Shown: one piece after another, positions 8,606 to 15,785 of the stretch
How the letters are laid out: the number at the start of each line of letters is the position of its first letter
How positions within the stretch are numbered: the first letter of the stretch is position 1
Assembly (NCBI RefSeq): GCF_000698575.1
Contig: NZ_JFHD01000037.1
Span: 1-42,591 of the forward strand
DNA from: Caballeronia zhejiangensis
GTDB lineage: Bacteria > Pseudomonadota > Gammaproteobacteria > Burkholderiales > Burkholderiaceae
DNA: 42,591 bases
Direction: 5' to 3'
The notes under the pieces: generated by a model
Told to the model about the DNA's origin: nothing
The model's database searches: none
What the model saw: the letters and a program-made list of their open reading frames with translations, nothing else
Translations under genes and position numbers: made by a program

Positions 8606-9812
8606 GAGCGACCTCCCGCTTCCAAGCACGTTCGAGATGTGAGTTCACAAACTCGGTAAGTTGATCAAGCGGCTCACGAATCCGCGCGTAGCTGCCGCTG
8701 CCCCAGTCCGACTTCGTAGTGTCGTAAATGGTGCAAAGACCCGCGGCCACTGTGGTCTGCACGGAGGACTCGGGCACCACAAACGGCAACAGGCGCTCGC
8801 CATAGGCGTCGGCGAGCCACTGTCGGACTTTCCTGGATAGCTCCGTGTTACGCGCTTTGGTCAACAAAATGTTCACGAAGTCGTACTGCTTGGACTCTTC
8901 AAAGCCCGGTACGCCCGAAAGCGTCTCAGCCGCCAGATCCCAAAACTGCGTGGAACTGGCGAAGTCCAGACCTTCAGGCGGGCAGGGCATCAGAATCGCA
9001 TCGGCAGCCACTAAGGAATTGAGCGTGATGTACGAGAGCGAAGGCGGGGTGTCGATGATCACCGCGTCGAACTCAGCGGCCACTGGTTCTAATCCGGCGC
9101 GCAGAATGTCCCACCACTTAAAATGAACCCGCTTCTCCAGCGCCTCTGCGATCTGTTTGGGGATCTCGAACTCGGCGTCGAACAACATCGTCGAAGCCGG
9201 CACCAAATCGAGGTTTTGCCAGTACGTTTCCTTAACCGCGTAGTGCAGTGTCGGATGGTCACGGTAAATCAGTGGCAGGATCGTGTCTTTGTCCTCGATC
9301 TCCGCATCTGGCGCATATCCACAGAGTTGGGTAGCCGAACCTTGTGGATCACAATCGATAACCAAAACGCGGCGACCGCTGAGTGATAGGGCCTGGCCCA
9401 ACGCGACGGCGGTCGATGTCTTGGCGACACCCCCCTTAAAATTGGCCACCGCTATAATCCGGCCTCGAACGCCTTCCGGACGCGTCGCGCGCTTGGTCGT
9501 GCCTCGCACCCATGCGATTGCGTCGGCCAAGGAATACTCTTTGGCTCGCTTGTTCTCCGGCTGATGGCCGTTAGGCAACTCGCCCTTGCGCGACAGATAC
9601 TTGAACTGATCGCGCGAGAGGTTGCAGAGTGAAATAATGTCGTTCGATGAGAAGACCGGTGCTCTTTTTCGCGGGTACGGTTCGAGCAGCAAGCCACGCC
9701 GATGACTGAACGCGCGCTGACTGCGTTCCTTGATTGACAGAAGGTCGGCGATCGATGTGGGCGCCTCGTCGATCGCAAGCGATTTGGAAATGAGGACGTC
9801 GCTCTCGGACAT
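8592..9812 (-). CDS. parA: ParA partition ATPase with N-terminal DNA-binding region
   Basis: A 406-residue type Ia ParA ATPase. A MerR-like helix-turn-helix (about 58-103, around LSRDQFKYLSRKGELPNG) precedes the ATPase. The deviant Walker A is FKGGVAKTSTAV (about 125-136), with the signature Lys in KGG. Switch regions follow: VIDCDPQGSATQLCGY for Walker A', and VIIDTPPSLSYITLNSL for Walker B. The start at 9812 has GGGGAAA three bases ahead of the ATG. Type Ia ParA proteins act both as nucleoid-walking motors and as repressors of their own promoter, which fits the inverted repeats directly upstream (9831-9877). Confidence 0.95.
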   Translation of the reverse strand: MSESDVLISKSLAIDEAPTSIADLLSIKERSQRAFSHRRGLLLEPYPRKRAPVFSSNDIISLCNLSRDQFKYLSRKGELPNGHQPENKRAKEYSLADAIAWVRGTTKRATRPEGVRGRIIAVANFKGGVAKTSTAVALGQALSLSGRRVLVIDCDPQGSATQLCGYAPDAEIEDKDTILPLIYRDHPTLHYAVKETYWQNLDLVPASTMLFDAEFEIPKQIAEALEKRVHFKWWDILRAGLEPVAAEFDAVIIDTPPSLSYITLNSLVAADAILMPCPPEGLDFASSTQFWDLAAETLSGVPGFEESKQYDFVNILLTKARNTELSRKVRQWLADAYGERLLPFVVPESSVQTTVAAGLCTIYDTTKSDWGSGSYARIREPLDQLTEFVNSHLERAWKREVAHVAV

Positions 9813-9830
9813 TAATTTCCCCTGAGTTTT

Positions 9831-9877
9831 GGGTGATCACCCTCAACTAGGATCAACGCATTCAAATTGAGGGTGAT
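9831..9877. promoter_or_regulatory. Probable par operator: inverted repeats of GGGTGAT
   Basis: GGGTGATCACCC (9831-9842) is a perfect 12-base palindrome. An 11-base inverted repeat, ATCACCCTCAA (9836-9846) and TTGAGGGTGAT (9867-9877), overlaps it, giving three GGGTGAT half sites within 47 bases; a further GGGTGAT sits at 9974-9980. They lie 18-65 bases in front of the parA start, where a type Ia ParA would bind for autorepression. Confidence 0.55.
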
Positions 9878-9908
9878 TTGATTCAGACGGAGCATATTCG
9901 TTAACTGG

Positions 9909-9935
9909 GTTTACTTCAAGTAAACTCTTAAGAGT
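9909..9935. promoter_or_regulatory. Candidate parS centromere: two abutting palindromes
   Basis: GTTTACTT, a central C, then AAGTAAAC (9909-9925) forms perfect 8-base arms, and ACTCTTAAGAGT (9924-9935) is a perfect palindrome sharing two bases with it. Many ParB sites have the GTTT...AAAC form. The position about 100 bases upstream of parA is typical of plasmid parS. The assignment is inference. Confidence 0.45.
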
Positions 9936-10009
9936 GAACCTTTGGCGTTGCCAGCCGCTCGACGGCGGTTCTTGGGTGATCTAGCTCTTGACGTCTTTTG
10001 TCCCGTCTG

Positions 10010-10282
10010 CTAGCACGCTCGTTTTCTCGCCTCACAGGCTTCGGTCAAGGTGCTATAGACTTCCGGTACGTGGTCGATCTCCCAGACCCCGCAGATATGT
10101 GCGAGCTGGTGGATGATTAATCGGACGGCCGCGTCTTCGCTTGTCGAGACATTCTCTCGGTGGCAAGCGTTAATCGCGCGGACAAGCGTCCGGGTTACGC
10201 CGCTGGGGTTACTCGCGCCTTGCTGAATCAGTAGCGCATCTGCAAATCGGTTCGGTGCCACCTCATCGATTTCGCTGGGCAT
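10010..10282 (-). CDS. Small hypothetical protein next to the par locus
   Basis: A 90-residue predicted helical protein with no recognised motif. It contains RTLVRAINACHRENVSTSED and ends with a Cys. The ATG at 10282 is preceded by AGAGGA at good spacing, and the frame is the only coherent one here. It lies upstream of the candidate centromere, on the same strand as parA, about 200 bases away, so it is probably a separate transcript. No function can be assigned. Confidence 0.6.
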   Translation of the reverse strand: MPSEIDEVAPNRFADALLIQQGASNPSGVTRTLVRAINACHRENVSTSEDAAVRLIIHQLAHICGVWEIDHVPEVYSTLTEACEARKRAC

Positions 10283-10474
10283 CTGGTCCTCTGTCTGAGT
10301 AGTGAATGGGTTACGACCGGGGTAGGGCGCTCAGTCGTATACCCTTTGGGCCAGGGATAAAAAACCGACGAGACATATAGGCCTGCTTAGCAGAAGGCGA
10401 TTTCCGGACTAGGAAAAGGAGGGAGACTCGGCTCGGACAATGCCGTTATAGTCGAGCTCTTCATAGGAGCGAAC

Positions 10475-10696
10475 ATGAAAGAAGAACAAGCTGCCCGCGC
10501 CGTTCTGGCCATTCTCAAAGAGCAAGGCTTCGTGGGCGGAGATGTTGCCCACGCCGATGACATTGTTAAGCCCTGGGTAGCCTCCGGTGGCGGTGTCTCG
10601 GAACTGAACAACGCCCTTGAAATTTGTAAAAAGAGCGGCTGGCTCACGCCTGACAATCACGGATTCGTCGTCACCGCCGCTGGAACGGCTGCCTAA
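10475..10696 (+). CDS. Small hypothetical protein, possibly winged-helix
   Basis: A 73-residue protein with AGGAG five bases ahead of the ATG. The order helix (EEQAARAVLAILKEQ), helix (VAHADDIVKPWVAS), helix (SELNNALEICKKSGWL) and a final strand (HGFVVTAAG) resembles a small winged-helix DNA-binding fold, so it may be a regulator. It precedes the peptidase gene by 62 bases on the same strand and may be cotranscribed with it. I recognise no family. Confidence 0.55.
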   Translation: MKEEQAARAVLAILKEQGFVGGDVAHADDIVKPWVASGGGVSELNNALEICKKSGWLTPDNHGFVVTAAGTAA

Positions 10697-10758
10697 GGGC
10701 ATCCGGCGCCGCGCTGTCATCCCTTACATAACCAGCTTCAGTACAGTCGATTACTTCA

Positions 10759-11589
10759 ATGACGGACACACCAGCTCGTGCAGGCCTAACTCCAAGTGAA
10801 CAACGACGACAAGAGGTCATCGCCATTGAGCGATTTGCGTTTAACGTCACCTTACCGATTCTTCTTGAGGTCGGCGCCGACACGGTTTTGCGGGCAACTG
10901 GGACGCTGTTCAGAATTGCGCAACGACGCTTTGTCATCACGGCGCGACACATCTTCGATAACGTAGATCATGAAAAGTTTGGATACCCCGAGAGTCCTCT
11001 ACAAGGCGGGACGTCCACGTTCGGCACGGCCAATTACATCTTGCCAAAGGAAGAACATGTTGACGTTGCGGTGATCGAGCTACTGGACGAAAAGACGATC
11101 CAGTGCCTCGACACAAACTGGCAATACCTTTCGCTTGATAACGTCGCGCCTGTCTCCGGAAGCACGAGTGACAATGCCTTCTTCGTCTCCGGCTACCCGG
11201 GATCACTGACGGAGATGGATCGGGGATGGGTGAAGGGCAGGCTTGTCACCGCCTATACACAGCGCATGCGGTCTGTGCCGTCCGGGGCGGAAGACCCCAT
11301 AGTCCCCGGTCTGGACCTCTTTTTTGACTACAGTGGCGAGGCGACGTCTGTAACGGGGCAACCGATACAAACACCAGAACTTCCGGGAGTGAGCGGGGCG
11401 TCTATCTGGGAGGTCGTCGACAACGTATCCGGGGTTTGGTCACCCGAGGCAGCCACACGCGTCGTGGGAGTCCAATCGGCTTATATCCACTCGAAGTACA
11501 TTCGAGCAAAGAGCTGGCTGGCCGTCGCGCAAGTGCTCGAGCTGGCAGATGAGCAACTCGCGGCGGCTGTCCGTAGCAAGCTCGCCTGA
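10759..11589 (+). CDS. Trypsin-like serine peptidase domain protein
   Basis: A 276-residue protein with the chymotrypsin-fold catalytic triad in the right order: H64 in ITARHIFD (compare TAAHC), D102 in VDVAVIEL, and S212 in PGVSGAS (compare GDSGGP). There is no signal peptide or membrane segment, so it should be cytoplasmic, unlike the secreted HtrA proteases. About 45 residues precede the fold, and no PDZ domain follows. Trypsin-like domains without secretion signals occur as effectors or regulators in several bacterial defence systems; a defence role here is inference from that and from the leading-region location. The start codon lies inside AATGACGGAC with no obvious ribosome binding site, so it may be coupled to the upstream gene or start elsewhere. 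Confidence 0.75.
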   Translation: MTDTPARAGLTPSEQRRQEVIAIERFAFNVTLPILLEVGADTVLRATGTLFRIAQRRFVITARHIFDNVDHEKFGYPESPLQGGTSTFGTANYILPKEEHVDVAVIELLDEKTIQCLDTNWQYLSLDNVAPVSGSTSDNAFFVSGYPGSLTEMDRGWVKGRLVTAYTQRMRSVPSGAEDPIVPGLDLFFDYSGEATSVTGQPIQTPELPGVSGASIWEVVDNVSGVWSPEAATRVVGVQSAYIHSKYIRAKSWLAVAQVLELADEQLAAAVRSKLA

Positions 11590-11600
11590 CGACGGCATAA

Positions 11601-11622
11601 AGCGCGCTCCGAAGAGCGCGCT
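11601..11622 (+). terminator. Hairpin after the peptidase gene
   Basis: A 9-bp stem AGCGCGCTC/GAGCGCGCT with loop CGAA begins 11 bases after the peptidase stop. It has no T tract, so it may be a weak or factor-assisted terminator. The convergent gene at 11642 ends just beyond it. Confidence 0.45.
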
Positions 11623-11641
11623 GCAATTGCCTATAACCCAC

Positions 11642-11893
11642 TCACGCGCCGGGGGCGGCTGGCGGCACGTCTTCGTCCTTAGACCGTGGCCTGAGTTGGC
11701 CGACGATGTAATAGGCGAGAAATGCGACCGCAACAGCAGTTAAAGTAGACGTCGGCTCCGGCGGCTTGGCCTCAAACATTTTGAAGATCGCCTGGATGAG
11801 AAAAGGCGCGCCCGGCCAAAAATAGCTTCGCTTCGCTCTGACGACTTGGACCGCGAAAAGGGCCGTGACCGTTATCATGAATATCGACCACAT
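11642..11893 (-). CDS. Small predicted membrane protein
   Basis: An 83-residue protein with two hydrophobic segments: residues 1-18 (WSIFMITVTALFAVQVV) and about 48-65 (LTAVAVAFLAYYIVGQL). A basic loop with RAKRSYFWPG lies between them, and the tail is acidic and Pro-Ala rich. It converges on the peptidase gene with a 52-base gap. The upstream sequence AAGAGATGTGG gives a start but no strong ribosome binding site. Function unknown. Confidence 0.5.
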   Translation of the reverse strand: MWSIFMITVTALFAVQVVRAKRSYFWPGAPFLIQAIFKMFEAKPPEPTSTLTAVAVAFLAYYIVGQLRPRSKDEDVPPAAPGA

Positions 11894-12103
11894 CTCTTAA
11901 GCTCCCTGACGCATCTCTGCACTATTCACGTCTGCTCCTTTCGACTTGGAATCAGAGTGAAATAGGACTCTGACAGAAGGGATAACGGTCACCGAAGCAG
12001 GAACTTAAGCGCTATGGTAGAAAGCGCTGACCGTGCGTTGGAGCGTGGGTCTGAGGCCGCCTTCCACTGGCCGCGCAAAGACCGAAAAGAGCTTGGAGAC
12101 AAA

Positions 12104-13234
12104 ATGAAAATCGAAGTCGTACGTCGCATGAACCTAGCAAGGCATCATCTTGAACTCGCGAACGTGAGCCTGAGATCGGCTAATGACTTGCATCTCTTTT
12201 CCGCCGTCAACTTGCTGCAAGACGCGGTCGAAGCGTTTCTGCTAGCCATTGCCGATCATGTTGACGCGCCGCTCGATAAGAATACGCCGTTCGACAAGTA
12301 CTTCGTTTTGATCGATCAGAAGCTCGCCTCACCGTTGCCTTTCAAAATTCGTCTCATGCAACTTAACCAACTGCGGGTTAATTCCAAGCACCATGGTCTT
12401 CAACCAGCGCGCGATGAGTGCAACCGGCTCACGTTGACGGTGCAGGAATTTTTCGATTCGGTCTGCGGTACCGTCCTGGGCGCATCGTTCTCAACCATCA
12501 GCGCGATCGACCTTCTCTTGGATGGGGAGGCGAAGGACGCGCTAATCGCCGCGCGCGATGCGCGGGCACAAGGCGATTTGCGGGAATGTGCGATCCAGTG
12601 TCGACAGGCTTTGTACGTCGAAATCGAAGGCCACTACAGCGTCGAGGCCTTCAAGTCGGGACAGATGGTGGGGCTGCTAAGCGGCGGGTGGACGGACGCG
12701 CCACAGTACGCTCGAAACAAAGCCTATATCGACAAGTACGTGAACGATCCGACCGATTACACCGTGTACATTCGTAGTGAAATAGACCAGAAGCTCTTGA
12801 AGTACGGGGCCGATCCCACCACTTTCTGGAATGTGCACGCACTGACGCCCGAGGTGTACCGCACTAAGGACGAGTCACGTTGGATCGTGAAGAATGACTT
12901 CGCTAAGCTCGATGCAGCCGTGCTGGCGGACAACATCGAGTACATCTTCAGCTCCACGCTGGACATCATCTTGTCGATACATCGAACACGCCAGCAGATT
13001 AAGCAACTGCAACCAGGCAAATTCGTGGTCGAATTGACGCAGGACTGTGTCCCAATTTACGAAAAGGCCGACGTCAACTCGAAGCACGTGTTCGACACCC
13101 CTCGTGGCGAGACGCACGTCGAGGCCGATTTTCAAGTCGAAGGACTGAACGGGGATGGCGACTACATCCACGTCTCGTTCTTCGGCGACAAACAGATCGT
13201 CTACGGATATATCGAAGCCCGATTCGCTGTCTGA
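12104..13234 (+). CDS. HEPN-domain protein with C-terminal SH3-like domain
   Basis: A 376-residue protein. Residues 1-110 form a HEPN-like helical domain with an RX4H motif, R91 to H96 in RVNSKHHGLQP, the signature of HEPN ribonucleases. A second helical region (about 130-320) includes AIQCRQALYVEIEGHYSVEA. Residues 321-376 look like a bacterial SH3-type barrel with PIYEKADVNSK and GYIEARF. I chose the ATG at 12104 because GGAGA lies five bases upstream; the longer frame from 12014 has no such site. HEPN proteins often act as RNA-cleaving toxins in abortive infection. The downstream gene begins 65 bases later on the same strand, so the two probably form one operon. Substrate and role are unknown. 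Confidence 0.75.
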   Translation: MKIEVVRRMNLARHHLELANVSLRSANDLHLFSAVNLLQDAVEAFLLAIADHVDAPLDKNTPFDKYFVLIDQKLASPLPFKIRLMQLNQLRVNSKHHGLQPARDECNRLTLTVQEFFDSVCGTVLGASFSTISAIDLLLDGEAKDALIAARDARAQGDLRECAIQCRQALYVEIEGHYSVEAFKSGQMVGLLSGGWTDAPQYARNKAYIDKYVNDPTDYTVYIRSEIDQKLLKYGADPTTFWNVHALTPEVYRTKDESRWIVKNDFAKLDAAVLADNIEYIFSSTLDIILSIHRTRQQIKQLQPGKFVVELTQDCVPIYEKADVNSKHVFDTPRGETHVEADFQVEGLNGDGDYIHVSFFGDKQIVYGYIEARFAV

Positions 13235-13299
13235 CCCAGCGGCTAGAGCACAACGACACATCCCACGGATCCTCCTACATGCAGGTATCGGAGAGCAGA

Positions 13300-14100
13300 A
13301 TGGACGAAGTGCTTGCGGCGCGATACGCGCAGATACTGGAAGAGTTCGACCCGGCGTTCTACGACCTCGACGAAGCGCGGCTTCGGAAGCTCTCCACGCC
13401 TTTTCTTGTGAACGGTCCTAGAGACGCTACCGCTCGGAAGGTCATGGTCATTGGTCGCGAGTATGGGGCAAGTGGATGGAATGTGAAAGCGCACGAAAAA
13501 GGGGCGCGCGCGTACGTCCAAGCGGCACTCGCCCGACATCGCGAAGTCTTCGACGGTTTTCTTGCCGGTAGTACCGGCCCTGGCCTTAGCTTTCCGAACT
13601 TTCTGCGCGACCTCGCAAAGTGCCTCGGCACCGCCGACGGACTTATCTACTCAAATCTGCTTTGTGTTGACTCTCGCGGCAAATCGCCCACGAGGTCGAA
13701 GTACTTCCCTAAAATCGCAGACTTATCCAAGCGTTTGCTGGACGTACAGATCGATCACTTCAGACCCGATGTGATCATCTTCGCGAACGGCACGAGCGGT
13801 GAGCAGGTGCGCATCAGACGCAAGTTCTTTCCAATCAAAGGAAAGGGAAGGGTGTTTGTGAGCCGTCGCCACTGGATGGACATCGGCATCGAGAAGGGCC
13901 AGCTCGAAGAGTTCGAACTTCACGGCAAGTTTCTATGCTACCGGATCCAACACCCCGCAAACTGGAGAGGGGATGCCGGCGTGCAGGCCGCGCGCGCACG
14001 ACGACATCTGCTGGACCTCCTGTCCGCGGGAGCACCGCAAGCGCATGCAGCTGTCGACATCGCCGATAGCGAGAACGCCTGTCCCGCCAACGCCGGATAA
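13300..14100 (+). CDS. Uracil-DNA-glycosylase-fold-like protein, function unknown
   Basis: A 266-residue protein with the layout of the UDG superfamily. An early strand VMVIGREYG corresponds to the glycosylase motif 1 position. LIYSNLLCVDSRGKSP resembles the Asn-containing second block. LLDVQIDHFRPDVIIFANGTS is a typical helix plus strand before the last block. YRIQHPAN supplies the His-Pro of the final loop. The catalytic Asp of classic UDG is not evident, so activity is uncertain. The ATG at 13300 has GGAGA at good spacing and is preferred over the one at 13279. It follows the HEPN gene and precedes a 56-residue gene three bases later, suggesting a three-gene unit. Confidence 0.65.
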   Translation: MDEVLAARYAQILEEFDPAFYDLDEARLRKLSTPFLVNGPRDATARKVMVIGREYGASGWNVKAHEKGARAYVQAALARHREVFDGFLAGSTGPGLSFPNFLRDLAKCLGTADGLIYSNLLCVDSRGKSPTRSKYFPKIADLSKRLLDVQIDHFRPDVIIFANGTSGEQVRIRRKFFPIKGKGRVFVSRRHWMDIGIEKGQLEEFELHGKFLCYRIQHPANWRGDAGVQAARARRHLLDLLSAGAPQAHAAVDIADSENACPANAG

Positions 14101-14103
14101 GCC

Positions 14104-14274
14104 ATGAAACAACGTGAGCGGCTGAAGCTCTTGGAACGACGACATGCGGCATCGCGCGCCGTCGTCGTTCATGTTGGTCGGGACATTAAACCGTCTTCGG
14201 TCGACCGACGGTCGAAAATGGTTGCAATCTACGCGCATCACAAAGCCCTATTCAAACGGCTGGAAGAGGCTTAG
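14104..14274 (+). CDS. Small basic protein, third gene of the HEPN cassette
   Basis: An unbroken 56-codon frame starting three bases after the preceding stop. The product begins MKQRERLKLLERRHAAS and ends FKRLEEA. It is rich in Arg and Lys, and the residues VVVHVGRDIKPSSVDRR look like a strand followed by a loop. A weak GGATAAG precedes the ATG, and coupling to the upstream gene is likely. It ends just before a strong minus-strand terminator. It may be an inhibitor or RNA/DNA-binding partner of the two larger proteins, but this rests only on size, charge and position. Confidence 0.45.
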   Translation: MKQRERLKLLERRHAASRAVVVHVGRDIKPSSVDRRSKMVAIYAHHKALFKRLEEA

Positions 14275-14276
14275 CG

Positions 14277-14306
14277 AAAAAAAAAGACGTACCTCACAAG
14301 TACGTC
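14277..14306 (-). terminator. Strong rho-independent terminator of the winged-helix trio
   Basis: Read leftward, a 7-bp hairpin (GACGTAC / GTACGTC, 7-base loop) is followed by nine T residues. It lies downstream of the leftward gene at 14369-14671. Confidence 0.75.
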
Positions 14307-14310
14307 CATA

Positions 14311-14352
14311 CATCCCGCTCGAGTTCGCCATAGAGCGAACTCGAGCGGGATG
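14311..14352. repeat. Long perfect hairpin between convergent genes
   Basis: Two 17-base arms (CATCCCGCTCGAGTTCG and its exact complement) flank an 8-base loop CCATAGAG. With the neighbouring T-tracted hairpin it makes a double terminator between the rightward HEPN cassette and the leftward regulator genes. Confidence 0.7.
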
Positions 14353-14368
14353 AGTCGAGACAATCGGC

Positions 14369-14671
14369 TTAGTGCACGATGCCGGTGTGACGATCGCGGG
14401 TGATGCGCAGGCTGCTCATGGCCACCAGTTTCGTGACGGGGGCGAGGTTCAAGAGTTTGCCGGGGTGATTCACACGCAGATACCGCAGATCGTTGTAGAT
14501 TGTGCCCGGGCACACGCTCAGGAACGCGGCGATGCGCTTGCACGTGAATCCCTCCGCACGCATGCGGGCCGCCCAGAGACGACGCTCCTCGGGGGTGAGC
14601 CAAGGCATGCAAAGCTCATGGCCGTCCAGATAGTGACGAATCTCGGTCCGGCTGCCGATCGAGGCCGTCAC
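14369..14671 (-). CDS. Helix-turn-helix regulator-like protein
   Basis: A 100-residue protein with a clear helix-turn-helix: WLTPEERRLWAARMRAEG leads into FTCKRIAAFLSVCPGTIYNDL (about residues 42-62), similar to sigma-factor-like or FIS-type recognition helices. The GTG start at 14671 overlaps the stop of the preceding 35-codon frame as GTGA, which signals translational coupling. It is the last gene of a leftward group with the small frame at 14668-14775 and the winged-helix gene at 14796-15035. Likely a DNA-binding regulator; the target is unknown. Confidence 0.65.
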   Translation of the reverse strand: MTASIGSRTEIRHYLDGHELCMPWLTPEERRLWAARMRAEGFTCKRIAAFLSVCPGTIYNDLRYLRVNHPGKLLNLAPVTKLVAMSSLRITRDRHTGIVH

Positions 14672-14775
14672 GATGCGATGTTCAGAAACTGATCCAGTTC
14701 GATGATCACACGGCGCTTGCAGGCTTGTCCCTTCACGTAGCTGTCGTCGAGAAACTGCTTGATGCGGTCAGTCAT
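14668..14775 (-). CDS. 35-residue small protein coupled to the downstream regulator
   Basis: A short frame, MTDRIKQFLDDSYVKGQA and onward to FLNIAS, whose TGA stop overlaps the GTG start of the next gene. It has a helix-friendly N-terminus and a basic KRRVIIELDQ strand. No ribosome binding site is strong, so it could be a leader peptide that sets coupling rather than a functional protein. It lies 20 bases after the end of the winged-helix gene. Confidence 0.4.
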   Translation of the reverse strand: MTDRIKQFLDDSYVKGQACKRRVIIELDQFLNIAS

Positions 14776-14795
14776 GGTTTTGCGCCCTATCCTCG

Positions 14796-15035
14796 TTAGT
14801 CCCAGACGCGCGCAAAGCTCACCGCCGCCACGTAGCGCTTGCGGCTGCTGCTATACGTGACGTTGTTGGGAGCGAGGTTCTTGTAGAGACTGATATCGGC
14901 GCTGGCCTGCGGAATAGAGATACCGAAATACTCGACGAGCACCGAGCGATCGAATTCGCCCAGCGTGGCCAAAAGTACGTCGATCATGCGAAGACGCTGC
15001 AGCACAGCGTAGGGGAGGGTGAAGCGGCCTTTCAT
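14796..15035 (-). CDS. BrxR/CapW-like winged-helix domain, stand-alone
   Basis: A 79-residue protein made up almost only of the winged-helix domain found at the N-terminus of WYL-domain regulators such as BrxR and CapW. RMIDVLLATLGEFDRSVLVEY forms the first helices, FGISIPQASADISLYKNL is the recognition unit, and APNNVTYSSSRKRYVAAV is the wing; the QASADI and RKRYV signatures are characteristic. The WYL ligand-sensing domain is absent. AAGGA lies nine bases before the ATG. Full-length relatives repress phage-defence operons, so a link to defence or plasmid-gene control is possible but not shown. Confidence 0.7.
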   Translation of the reverse strand: MKGRFTLPYAVLQRLRMIDVLLATLGEFDRSVLVEYFGISIPQASADISLYKNLAPNNVTYSSSRKRYVAAVSFARVWD

Positions 15036-15446
15036 GGGTTGTTTCCTTCACGTCTGAATTGTTCAAGGCTTATGTGTAGGCATGGTAAAGAGCGACACCA
15101 CAGCAATAGCGTGTGGTGGGAAAAACAGCAGTGCTTGGATCAGGCGGCGACGGCGCGCCGCAGTGAACCCGGCTGGGCGTTTACGGAGAAGTTGTCGTAC
15201 AGGAACAGCTTGACCGCTGTCTGTGTGTCATTGGCCAGCAACTGCGTGATGGCTTTGCACAGCTGGTGCGTGAGTTCACCCGTGGGCTCGTTCGCACTGA
15301 GGTAACAGTTGCCGGGAGGATGCTGCCTCATTGATGATCAGCAGTTAGCGGCGTGTGCCTTGCTGCCACGCTCCGGCCTGTCCCTCAGCCAGCTACGGCT
15401 TCCGTATGCAGGTGGGGGCACTCTTGCAGCCGCTCGCCAGCCGGAC
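15036..15446. other. Stretch without a supported gene
   Basis: A 63-codon minus frame at 15140-15331 reads plausibly (LCKAITQLLANDTQTAVKLF) but has no ribosome binding site. The rest shows no clear coding pattern. This probably includes the promoter of the winged-helix gene and the worn edge of the insertion-sequence remnants to the right. Confidence 0.3.
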
Positions 15447-15537
15447 GTCAATTCAAAGTAATCCTTGACAATCTGATGTTCATAGAAGGGCGGGCGTGAG
15501 CCCGGCGCAGCGAACCCTTGAGGCGCTTTGAATTGAC
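15447..15537. repeat. 91-bp segment bounded by 12-bp perfect inverted repeats
   Basis: GTCAATTCAAAG (15447-15458) and CTTTGAATTGAC (15526-15537) are exact inverted copies. Inside is a GC-rich hairpin around GGGCGGGCGTGAGCCCGGC. It lies just upstream of the ISL3 transposase remnant and may be part of the old IS end, a small non-autonomous element, or a folded RNA. No target duplication was seen. Confidence 0.45.
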
Positions 15538-15599
15538 AAGCTGGGACATGGCTGGATGCGGCAGAATGCAGCAACCAGCCATGCAACACAAAGCGAACA

Positions 15600-15692
15600 A
15601 TGACGAATCAACTCTTTGAAGCCGCCCTGGGAATCAAGGCACCGTGGTACGTGCAAGGTGTCGACTTTGATACGGCCAAACGTAAGCGGTAA
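15600..15692 (+). pseudogene. ISL3-family transposase, N-terminal remnant
   Basis: Thirty codons read MTNQLFEAALGIKAPWYV and then QGVDFDTAKRKR before a stop. This matches the conserved start of ISL3 transposases (LFEAALGI, PWxV, VDFD); the rest of the roughly 400-residue enzyme is missing. The break at about 15690 is followed by sequence leading to the IS21 remnant, so the two insertion sequences appear to have been joined by deletion. Confidence 0.7.
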
Positions 15693-15785
15693 TTCCTCCG
15701 CATCTGCGTGATCTGTTTCAATATGTTCTACGCACCAGCCAACTAAAAACTGGCCTAACGTAGCACAGATTCAATTCCAAATAAC

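Noticed and set aside
9974..9980. A further GGGTGAT as part of the par operator
   Set aside because: A single 7-base copy this far away can occur by chance; it was mentioned but not counted as a site.
15140..15331. 63-codon minus-strand frame with a protein-like middle (ITQLLANDTQTAVKLFLYDN)
   Set aside because: No ribosome binding site, no homologous family recognised, and it lies against insertion-sequence debris. Kept only as part of the unassigned stretch.
15447..15537. Integron attC site
   Set aside because: The repeats do not have the R'' and R' core-site pattern of attC and no integron integrase is present.
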